DNA of 16,020 bases, from assembly GCA_027044005.1 (NCBI GenBank), contig JALUDK010000140.1:1-16020 (forward strand), read 5' to 3'. This DNA is from Acidilobaceae archaeon. GTDB lineage: Archaea > Thermoproteota > Thermoprotei_A > Sulfolobales > Acidilobaceae. The stretch's first letter is position 1. Every line of letters starts with the position of its first letter. The notes beneath the pieces were generated by a model. The model was given only the letters and a program-made list of their open reading frames with translations, was not told the origin of the DNA and ran no database searches. Positions 1 to 6,400 of the stretch are shown in pieces. The position numbers were made by a program, and so were the translations under genes.

Positions 1-1
1 A

Positions 2-394
2 AAGTTCGCTGGTCTCACCTACATGGTAACCGGCCTCGTACTAGTGTCAATGGCTGTGGTAGGCTTCCTATACATGGTTGCAAGGGTGGACTTCATGGCC
101 ATAGTCAAGAGGAGCACAGCCGCCAGGCTGATCCACGACTTCCTATACGACAGGTGGTACATAAACTCGATCTACTACATAATATTCGTCGGGGGCTTCA
201 CCTACATATCACTAAGCCTACACCTAGTCGACAACCTGATAGACATGCTCTACCACACGGCGATCCCGCTACTAGCAGTACTAGGCGCGGCAGCCCTGAG
301 AACACTACACAGGGGCAGGACAGACTACTACCTAACACTCTACATCTACTTCGCATCCCTAGCCCTACTACTCATCTACCTATACTGGAGGTGA
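2..394 (+). CDS. NuoL-like proton-pump subunit, C-terminal part (5' end outside window)
   Basis: The reading frame is open to the left window edge, beginning with codons for KFAGLTYM, so the ATG at 23 is probably internal. What is visible is the tail of an integral membrane protein: hydrophobic stretches separated by a basic loop, then HDFLYDRWYINSIYY. That loop resembles the motif before the last helices of NuoL/ND5-type subunits, which pump protons in complex I and related formate or hydrogenase complexes. The gene ends in TGA at 392-394, and the next gene, NuoN-like, starts 3 bases later. The Shine-Dalgarno-like GGAGGTGATC straddles this stop codon, so the two are co-transcribed and probably translationally coupled. 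It could instead belong to an Mrp-antiporter-like or formate-dehydrogenase-linked module; the missing N-terminal two thirds would decide. Confidence 0.75.
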   Translation, partial: KFAGLTYMVTGLVLVSMAVVGFLYMVARVDFMAIVKRSTAARLIHDFLYDRWYINSIYYIIFVGGFTYISLSLHLVDNLIDMLYHTAIPLLAVLGAAALRTLHRGRTDYYLTLYIYFASLALLLIYLYWR

Positions 395-397
395 TCA

Positions 398-1819
398 ATG
401 GTGGAGACAGTCCTATACCTAATGTATGCGACCCTCGCCTCCTCCCTCCTAGTACCGCTCGTAGCATCGAGGGAGGAGGTGGGGGCCAGGCCCGCGATAG
501 CAATCTCCCTAGCAGGAGTAGCTGCGTACCTTGCAGGGGCGCTCCTACTGGTAGCCGAGGCCCGGGGCACCCTAGTGGAGTACTACGACGGGCTGGTAGT
601 CCACGACAGCTTCTCGGCCATGATGGTCCTCAGCTCCGGCGTAGTAGCTGTGGTGACACTGCTAGCGGCAGCCCGCGAGCCGGCCCTATGGACGACGCAC
701 CCGGCATACTACAGCCTCCTCCCCTTATCACTCTTCGGTGTCTTCTTCCTAGCAGGGGCAATGGACGCCCTGGTGGTCCTAGCAGCCTGGCTACTAGTAT
801 CGGTGATAAGCTACGTCATCATAGCACTCCCAGATGACAAGGAGAGTAGCAAGGCGGCGGTCAGGTACATATACATGGGCGCGGTGGCGACACTACTCCT
901 AGGCCTCTGGGTGGCAAGCCAGGCAGTATCAGCGGCGGACCTAGGAATACAACCCCTAGACATAGCCCCAGCCATGAAAGGCACAGCATCAGGCCTGGCA
1001 GTAAGCCTGATACTAGCAGCCCTGGGCTTCAAGCTGGGCCTAGTCCCCTTCCACTGGTGGCTACCAAGCGTCTACTCCAGGGCCCACGGCAGGGCGGTTG
1101 CACTGGTGGCAGGCCCCGTTAAGATAGGCTTCATAGCACTCCTAACAAGGATAATATACCAGGCCTCACAGCAGCCCTTCGGCTTCGAGACGCTAGCAGG
1201 CGGCACACTACTAGCAGGAACCCTGGCGGTCGCTAGCATAGCGACGATGACCTACGGTAACATAGCAGCACTAACCCCTAGAAGCGTGCAGGCGATACTG
1301 GCATACAGCAGCATAGCGCACGTGGGCTACATACTAGCAGGCCTAGCAGCCCTGGCATACCTAAACACGGTAAACCCAAGCCTAGCAGGCCTAGCACTAG
1401 CAGGAATAGCAATACAATCACTAGCATACGGCCTATCAAAGGCACCCCTATTCAGCCTAGCCCCCGAGGCGGGCCAGGACCTAGACGATTGGAGGGGACT
1501 AGCAGGGAGCAGCAAAGCCACCGGGATCGGGGTAGCAGTACTACTACTAAGCCTCCTAGGCCTACCACCACTACTAGGCTTCTGGGGCAAGCTCTACATA
1601 TTCATAGCAGCAGCAAGCTACAGCATGCTACTCGTACTAATAGCCCTGGTGAATAGCGGCATAAGTTCAGCATACTACATCAGGATCCTCAGAGAGGTCC
1701 TCACGGGCAGCGGGGAAGAGAAGATCATAAGCGACGAGCTAAAGGCAGCAATCATACTGGCATCGCTCCTAACAATAGCACTAGGACTCCTAGCCCCAGC
1801 CCTCCTAAGCCTAATATAA
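398..1819 (+). CDS. nuoN: NuoN-like proton-translocating membrane subunit
   Basis: A 473-residue polytopic membrane protein of the NuoN/ND2/MrpD antiporter-like superfamily, expected to form one proton channel of a complex I-like machine. Family marks: FKLGLVPFHWW at 211-221 with the central-helix lysine K212, GPVKIG with K242, AYSSIAHVGY at 302-311 (H309), SKAPLF with K348, and GFWGKLY with K398. The helix-5 motif usually reads W-E-L-x-S-L-x-S-Y, but here it is W131-L-L-V-S-V-I-S-Y, so the usual glutamate is Leu132. The ATG at 398 follows a strong GGAGGTGA. Codon use is strongly biased to CTA, ATA, GCA and ACA. The family call is firm. Whether the complex oxidises NADH, formate, ferredoxin or another donor cannot be told from this subunit. 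Confidence 0.88.
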   Translation: MVETVLYLMYATLASSLLVPLVASREEVGARPAIAISLAGVAAYLAGALLLVAEARGTLVEYYDGLVVHDSFSAMMVLSSGVVAVVTLLAAAREPALWTTHPAYYSLLPLSLFGVFFLAGAMDALVVLAAWLLVSVISYVIIALPDDKESSKAAVRYIYMGAVATLLLGLWVASQAVSAADLGIQPLDIAPAMKGTASGLAVSLILAALGFKLGLVPFHWWLPSVYSRAHGRAVALVAGPVKIGFIALLTRIIYQASQQPFGFETLAGGTLLAGTLAVASIATMTYGNIAALTPRSVQAILAYSSIAHVGYILAGLAALAYLNTVNPSLAGLALAGIAIQSLAYGLSKAPLFSLAPEAGQDLDDWRGLAGSSKATGIGVAVLLLSLLGLPPLLGFWGKLYIFIAAASYSMLLVLIALVNSGISSAYYIRILREVLTGSGEEKIISDELKAAIILASLLTIALGLLAPALLSLI

Positions 1820-1836
1820 TCAAGCCCTAATTCATA

Positions 1837-1841
1837 TTTTT
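1837..1841 (+). terminator. Oligo-T tract after the nuoN-like gene
   Basis: Five T residues, within an AT-only stretch running to about 1850, lie 18 bases after the nuoN-like stop codon. Archaeal RNA polymerase commonly terminates at short T runs without a hairpin, so this is a plausible end of the left operon. Because the whole neighbourhood is AT-rich, the call is weak. Confidence 0.35.
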
Positions 1842-2031
1842 ATTAAAAAACTATAATAAATAAAGTGGTTAAAGCATAGAATCATAAGCGTTTTGTTAGT
1901 TTCATTATCAATAATTTCTGTCGTAGGCACAAAGAGCGCGACTATGCTAGGTGTAGACAGTGAATTATCCTGTGGGCTCATGTATAACTAGTTAACCTTA
2001 TTACCTAAAACATATAATATATTACGGCAAG
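1842..2031. other. AT-rich intergenic stretch with no recognised gene
   Basis: This stretch is clearly richer in A and T than the flanking genes. It holds no tRNA-like or repeat structure that I can see. On the plus strand one frame is open from 1860 to a TAG at 1989-1991, coding for a basic start (KWLKHR) followed by a run of Leu, Ile, Val and Ser; it looks like a signal peptide but has no normal start before TTG at 1893. Near the right end (2004-2023) lie TATA-like sequences, CTAAAA and ATATAATATATT, that could drive the frameshifted nuclease gene starting at 2032 with little or no leader. Confidence 0.45.
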
Positions 2032-2995
2032 GTGGTTCGTACGGGTAAAGATAAAGTTATAATATTATCGTCAAAATCAGGAAACCTTAAAATAGTGCTC
2101 GAGAGGCTAGTGTATGGCGCTGATATTAGGAGACCGGAGCAGAGAGGTATCCTGAGCGTTAGAAGAGGGGACACAGTATTCCTCATGGGATAGAGAAAAG
2201 GATAGGGGAAGATGGCCCTTCCGAGTACAACTGGAGCCAACCCTAGTTAAGGTGGGAATACTACGGGGCAGGCCTCTGCTTGACCTTCTCCTCAAAGCAG
2301 GAAGACTAAGCCTTCGTGAGCCATCTACGCTGGAGACATACTGGATACACCCCCTAGTCCTCGATGAGGCAGATATACTTCTTGATGGGTTCTTCGAGAA
2401 AGCGGAGTTCCACTCCTATACCTCCATTCTAGCAGAATTCTACGATACCAAGGGGAAACCGAAACCCTGGGAACCCCCTCCAGAGGATAGTAGTGAGCTT
2501 GAAGACCTAATATGCAGCCAGCTGGACGATGGAATACCTGGTGACTGGATAGTAGAGGCACTATTATCCAGAGCACCCGAGGCCTATAAGAAACTCGCTC
2601 CTATAGGGTCCCGGGTAGTGGCAGTTAATGGCCTTTACCTCTACTATAGGAAATACTTAGATGTCGCGTTCTTCACACGAGAGGGCTATGCTACAATTGT
2701 AGAAATTAAAAGGAATAGAGGAATAAGTGAATTAGAAAAAGGCATGGATCAGGTGTTTTATTACTCGTATGCTGTTTCGAGAGGCTTCAAGCTAAGCCCC
2801 AAGAAGGTTTTCCCTATAGTTGCAATCTACGATAGAACAGGACAAGATCTACAAGTAGACCCTGTTAGAGTGGGTCTTACGGTCAAGGATTTAGCTGAAC
2901 GTTACGGTCTTCTACACGGCAGAGCATCTGTAATTGGAGTTATACCTAGATGCACTAATAGTGGGCCTGATGCAGAGATCCTACCATTATACTAA
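2032..2995 (+). pseudogene. PD-(D/E)XK nuclease with small N-terminal domain, split by a frameshift
   Basis: Two frames join into one plausible protein of about 320 residues. Frame A opens with GTG at 2032 and ends at TAG 2191-2193 after RRGDTVFLMG. Frame B is open from 2156 to TAA at 2995 and has its first usual start, GTG, only at 2252. Skipping one base in the GGG at 2187-2189 gives TVFLM then DREKDRGRWPFRVQ, continuous with the downstream part. The N-terminal piece resembles a small PUA/EVE-like fold (weak). The 247-residue part from 2252 carries nuclease marks, numbered from that GTG: E82 in SELEDL, D137 in LDVAFF, E151 and K153 in VEIKR, and Q167 with Y170/Y171. The nuclease core is therefore intact and could still be made from 2252. 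Composition and codons differ from the neighbours. It could be a sequencing error, a recent pseudogene or two true genes. Confidence 0.6.
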
Positions 2996-3034
2996 TTATT
3001 ACGACAACCCTTACCCAGCAAGGATAAGATAGGG

Positions 3035-3041
3035 TTTTTAA
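3035..3041 (+). promoter_or_regulatory. Candidate TATA box for the mfnA-like operon
   Basis: TTTTTAA preceded by purines (AGGG) lies in the 125-base gap before the decarboxylase gene and is A/T-only against a GC-rich background. Transcription would start near 3065. A second candidate, TATAT at 3069-3073, would put the start near 3095, closer to the gene. I cannot choose between them from sequence alone. Confidence 0.35.
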
Positions 3042-3120
3042 GCCAGCGCTTGTTGACGGTACATTCCCTATATGACTCACTCCTATAGCCGTTTAGCCTA
3101 TAGATGGTGGTTGGGGGCTT

Positions 3121-4209
3121 GTGTTGAGGCCTAGGGAGCTGCTGGATAGGCTGGCGGTCAGGGCGAGGGGCGATAGGGTTCTGGGGGGTATGACTCCTAG
3201 GCCGCCTCCGGATGTGTTGGAGGTTTGCCGTCTTTACTCCTGGCAGAATATGGGTGACCCCGAGTCTTACACGGCCTCCAGGGAGGCTGCTAGCTACATA
3301 GTGTCGACTGCTAGCCTAGTGGTGTTTGGCAGGGAGTACCCTGGCTGGGTGACTAGCGGGGCGAGTGAGGGGAACCTGCTGGCTCTTTATGCGCTCCGGG
3401 AGATGGGGTACCGTAGGGTCCTCTACTTCCAGTCGGCTCACTACTCCATACCGAAGTCAGCTAGGATACTTGGTATGAGGGCTGAGCCGCTCCCCGTAGC
3501 AGGGGGCTATGAGCCGCTCCTAGGCGAGCTGAGGTCTAGGCTGGGGGAGGGTGATATAGTTGTTGCTACGGTAGGCACCACCGAGACCGGGTATATTGAC
3601 CCGGTGGTGGAGATAGCGGAGCTCGCCGGGGCCCGGGGCGCTGTTGTCCACGTCGACGCGGCCTTCGCAGGACCCATAATGCGGCACCTAGGCGAGGGCA
3701 AGGCGCCAAGGAGCCTGGGAGGAGCAGTTACAAGTATAGTTATGGATATGCACAAGGTCCCCGAGGCGCCCGCGGGAGTGGGCCTGCTACTAGCCAGCGA
3801 CAAGGGCATTATAGACCTCCTATACCACAAGGCGCCCTACATACCCTCGGGCCGCCAGTTCGGGGTGCTGGGCACCAGGAACGGGGGCCCTGTTATAGCA
3901 GCGGCCTACGCCCTCTCAAAGCTAGTCGAGTACGGCGTGGAGAGGCTGGCAGGCGAGCTCATGGACGCGGCCCTGGAGCTAGTGTCGAGGCTAGGGCCCC
4001 ACGGCTACAGGACACCGCACGGGGTGGAGACCCCTATACTATGCCTTATACACCCCCACCACGACAGGGTCTTCAGGAGGCTAGGGGAGATGGGCTATAA
4101 GGCCTACAGGTGCCTGGAGGGCAGGGGGGTTAGGATGGCGGTTATGCCACACCTGATACCAGAGCTGGACAGGGTTTCAGGTATACTAGCAAGTGCTGCT
4201 GGGGGATAA
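3121..4209 (+). CDS. mfnA: MfnA-type PLP-dependent amino-acid decarboxylase (aspartate/tyrosine)
   Basis: A 362-residue group II pyridoxal-phosphate decarboxylase. Visible marks are NMGDPES (43-49), SGASEGN near 79-85 for cofactor phosphate, H107 in SAHYS (ring stacking), VGTTETG at 151-157, HVDAAFAGP with D179 (PLP nitrogen), and DMHK with the Schiff-base lysine K212. In archaea this family decarboxylates L-aspartate to beta-alanine for coenzyme A, or L-tyrosine for methanofuran. Nothing else here suggests methanogenesis, so aspartate decarboxylation is the likelier role (inference). The start is GTG at 3121, with TTG at 3124 as an alternative; GGTGG lies about 12 bases upstream. It is followed after 3 bases by an FdhE-like gene, an odd operon partner. 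Length and motifs are normal for the family. Confidence 0.85.
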   Translation: MLRPRELLDRLAVRARGDRVLGGMTPRPPPDVLEVCRLYSWQNMGDPESYTASREAASYIVSTASLVVFGREYPGWVTSGASEGNLLALYALREMGYRRVLYFQSAHYSIPKSARILGMRAEPLPVAGGYEPLLGELRSRLGEGDIVVATVGTTETGYIDPVVEIAELAGARGAVVHVDAAFAGPIMRHLGEGKAPRSLGGAVTSIVMDMHKVPEAPAGVGLLLASDKGIIDLLYHKAPYIPSGRQFGVLGTRNGGPVIAAAYALSKLVEYGVERLAGELMDAALELVSRLGPHGYRTPHGVETPILCLIHPHHDRVFRRLGEMGYKAYRCLEGRGVRMAVMPHLIPELDRVSGILASAAGG

Positions 4210-4212
4210 CCT

Positions 4213-4974
4213 GTGGAGGGGCTAGACGAGTTCAAGAAGGCTATAGCTAAGTACGGTCACTTCTTCAAGCACGCGAGGATAGACAAGGCTCAGGCTATAA
4301 GCGTCGAGGAGGCCCAGCAGGCTATAGCAGAGAGGGCCCGCGGGGAGCTCGACACAGGGATGAGCCTGGAGGAGAACGTGGAGCGGCTAGCGTCTAAAGG
4401 CCTCCTGGCCAGGTGGGCGGAGGAGATCGGTGGCCTGATAGGCGATGATACGGGTGACACTGGTAGGGCCATCCAGGCCGCGTTGGAGGGCAGGCTAGAG
4501 GAGCCCGGGGCCAGGGCCATGCTCCTAGCCATACAGGCGGTGGCTAGGGCCTACGCTGATATGCTCCTGGAGAAGGGTGTGGGCTACGAGCCCTCGGCCA
4601 GGTGCCCAGTCTGCGGGCTGGAGAGCAGGACAATGGTTAAGAGGGGCAAGTGGTTTAACATGGTATGCCACTTCTGCGGCTACGAGTGGAGGGTCTCAGA
4701 TAAGATGGTCTGCCCCTACTGCGGGGAGTCCAACCCGGTAGCGGTGGGGGCCTACGGCGACAGGGCCAGGAGGGTTATGCTGGCCAAGTGCCATACATGC
4801 AACTCTACATGGAGAGTTATAATGGACGAGACCATCAAGGCGCCCAGGATCCTACTCCCCCTCATCGCCCTCAAGGCCGAGCAATTCAAGGTCTTCGCTA
4901 GACTCGGCGATGGAGGAGGAGACGCAGGCCTGGAATGGGGCCAGGTACATGCCGAGGGTGGCTACGAAGAGTAG
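4213..4974 (+). CDS. FdhE-like protein with two zinc-ribbon modules
   Basis: A 253-residue soluble protein with a helical N-terminal half (about 1-125) and a C-terminal part with four CxxC pairs: C131/C134, C152/C155, C167/C170 and C193/C196. The pairing is that of two rubredoxin-like zinc or iron sites, as in FdhE, the accessory protein that helps mature formate dehydrogenase. A second FdhE-like gene is in the formate dehydrogenase run at 14830-15426, so this may be a specialised paralogue. The start is GTG at 4213 with GGGGGA just upstream, 3 bases after the decarboxylase stop. Its last 123 bases overlap, tail-to-tail, a minus-strand membrane protein gene, and the Gly- and acid-rich tail after about residue 231 may be non-conserved. 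The family call is good; its client enzyme is unknown. Confidence 0.72.
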   Translation: MEGLDEFKKAIAKYGHFFKHARIDKAQAISVEEAQQAIAERARGELDTGMSLEENVERLASKGLLARWAEEIGGLIGDDTGDTGRAIQAALEGRLEEPGARAMLLAIQAVARAYADMLLEKGVGYEPSARCPVCGLESRTMVKRGKWFNMVCHFCGYEWRVSDKMVCPYCGESNPVAVGAYGDRARRVMLAKCHTCNSTWRVIMDETIKAPRILLPLIALKAEQFKVFARLGDGGGDAGLEWGQVHAEGGYEE

Positions 4975-5361
4975 CGGCCTATAAACCTGGGAGCACCGGG
5001 TCTCCTCCAACACCCTCCCGGTCGCGTACTCCAGCGAATCCCTAAGGACCTTCGCTATGAGCAGCACCCCGGCTACCGTGAAGAAGAGCCCGGTCAGGAT
5101 GCTGGATACGAGGAGGTTCCTCAGCGTCCTAACCCTGCCTGTCCTAGCCAGGTCCTCAAGCCTCCTAATGTGGAGTATCGTATAGATCTCTAGCAGGCCC
5201 CCAATTATGGCCATGCCAACGGAGGCAGATACCAATACCGACTGGGCTGAGGGCCAGGGCAGCATTGAGCCGAGGACGGCAACCCATATAGATGCTGCCA
5301 TAAGCACAGGGCCAGCAACGCCCGTCTTCTCTAGGCTATACTCATCTACCCGCTCCACCAC
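4852..5361 (-). CDS. Four-helix membrane protein of unknown function
   Basis: A 169-residue protein I do not recognise. It has four hydrophobic segments at about 14-36, 42-64, 83-105 and 126-148, separated by charged loops (HIRRLEDLARTGR around 64-76; RDSLEYATGR around 107-116), and an acidic tail rich in Ser, Glu, Asp and Leu from about 149. The start GTG at 5361 lies inside the last codons of the MBL nuclease gene (20-base overlap), so it is probably translated from the same message. The tail codons are antisense to the end of the FdhE-like gene. The regular alternation of hydrophobic segments and basic loops supports a real protein despite that overlap. A membrane anchor for the upstream nuclease proteins is possible, but only by position. 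Confidence 0.6.
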   Translation of the reverse strand: MVERVDEYSLEKTGVAGPVLMAASIWVAVLGSMLPWPSAQSVLVSASVGMAIIGGLLEIYTILHIRRLEDLARTGRVRTLRNLLVSSILTGLFFTVAGVLLIAKVLRDSLEYATGRVLEETRCSQVYRPLLFVATLGMYLAPFQACVSSSIAESSEDLELLGLEGDEGE

Positions 5362-6352
5362 CCACCACCGGCCTGGCGAAGGACCTTATACCCAAGACTC
5401 TCTCCAGGTATCTAGCGGTAAACCATGCATCCTTCCCCCTATAAGCGTCTACCACAACCATCCTGGGCGATGCCTCCCTCACATACTCCACGATCTCCCT
5501 AAATGTCGCGTGGTCGCTGAAGGAGACGTTGTACACGTTATCAGCAACCCTGGCGGCGGGAGCCCTAAGCTCCCACCCAGTCAAGACGATGTGGGTCCCC
5601 GGGAGCCTCCTCCTACCCCTAGACCTTGATGCGTGCATGAAGAGGACAACTGACTCCCCATGCTCCCTCCCGGTGTAGACCCTCACATCCCCCAGCGGGT
5701 ACCCGTAGAACTCCGCCGCGACCCTAGCAAGCTTCACGGTCTTCTCATCGGCTATGAAGGGATAATCTATACCCCTCCTCCTGAGCTCCACCATCACCTC
5801 CTGGAGCTTCCCGTTGTACCCGTAGATCCACACGGGGCCCCGGGCTATGTTATCCTCTATCAAGCTCACCAGGGCTGCCAGCGCATCCCACTCTCCCCAC
5901 CTCCTCTGCAATCTTGGGCTCCCGTAGGTCGCATCTATGACGAGCACGTCGAGCCCGCGGAGGGGAGGGGTTCCAGGCATCTTGAAGTCGCCAGTATACC
6001 CCACAACCCCGTCCCTGCACTCGACAAGGACCTGACTGCTGCCAGCTATGTGCCTTGCAACCCTAAGCTCCAGGACCTCATCCTCCAGGGCCACCCTCTT
6101 ATCGTAGGGTAGCTCCAGCCTCTTCGCCTCTGGCACCCTCTGGCCCAGGACCTCGAGGAACCTGAAGGTGGTGGGTGTGGCTATTATGAAGAGGCTCTCC
6201 CTCACGCTCCTAGAGAGCCCCATCGTATGGTCGGAGTGGGCGTGGGTTACCACCCTATACGGCCTGGGCCAGAAGGAGTCGGCAACCACGCCCTCCCCCA
6301 GCAGCACCGCGCCCCTTCCAGCAACGTCGGCAGTGCAGGTCATTCCTACCAT
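5342..6352 (-). CDS. Metallo-beta-lactamase-fold nuclease, predicted exonuclease
   Basis: A 336-residue MBL-fold hydrolase. The metal site is clear: THAHSDH with H37, H39, D41 and H42; H101 in RHIAGSSQ; D122 in YTGDFK; D140 in VIDATYG; and D280-H281 in FSDHATF. The HIAGSSQ and SDHATF motifs match the RNA/DNA-processing branch (COG1236-like, Artemis/SNM1 and CPSF-like enzymes, including DNA-ligase-associated exonucleases) rather than lactamases or glyoxalases. At this length there is little room for a full beta-CASP domain. The start is ATG at 6352, with ATG at 6343 as an alternative. It lies downstream of the HerA-like gene, 48 bases away, with its own TATA-like box in that gap. Context suggests action on DNA ends with HerA/NurA, but an RNA substrate is equally allowed. 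Confidence 0.78.
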   Translation of the reverse strand: MVGMTCTADVAGRGAVLLGEGVVADSFWPRPYRVVTHAHSDHTMGLSRSVRESLFIIATPTTFRFLEVLGQRVPEAKRLELPYDKRVALEDEVLELRVARHIAGSSQVLVECRDGVVGYTGDFKMPGTPPLRGLDVLVIDATYGSPRLQRRWGEWDALAALVSLIEDNIARGPVWIYGYNGKLQEVMVELRRRGIDYPFIADEKTVKLARVAAEFYGYPLGDVRVYTGREHGESVVLFMHASRSRGRRRLPGTHIVLTGWELRAPAARVADNVYNVSFSDHATFREIVEYVREASPRMVVVDAYRGKDAWFTARYLERVLGIRSFARPVVGGGAGR

Positions 6353-6382
6353 CCGCCCCAGCCATAGGGGTTTCCGCCCTGG

Positions 6383-6388
6383 TTATAT
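6383..6388 (-). promoter_or_regulatory. Candidate TATA box for the MBL nuclease gene
   Basis: Read on the minus strand, the 48-base gap after the HerA-like stop contains CCATATAACC, the only A/T run in a GC-rich gap. A start site about 25 bases downstream (near 6360) would leave a very short leader before the ATG at 6352. This would allow the nuclease to be expressed apart from nurA/herA. Confidence 0.4.
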
Positions 6389-6400
6389 GGGGTGGAACAC

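Noticed and set aside
154..837. A 227-codon plus-strand frame across the NuoL/NuoN junction.
   Set aside because: It overlaps two membrane-protein genes in another frame and is rich in Pro, Ser, Arg and His, typical of a shadow.
1842..2031. Search for a tRNA or other structured RNA in the AT-rich gap.
   Set aside because: No T-loop GGTTCRA-type sequence, acceptor pairing or repeat is visible; AT-rich composition is also unlike structural RNAs of hyperthermophiles.
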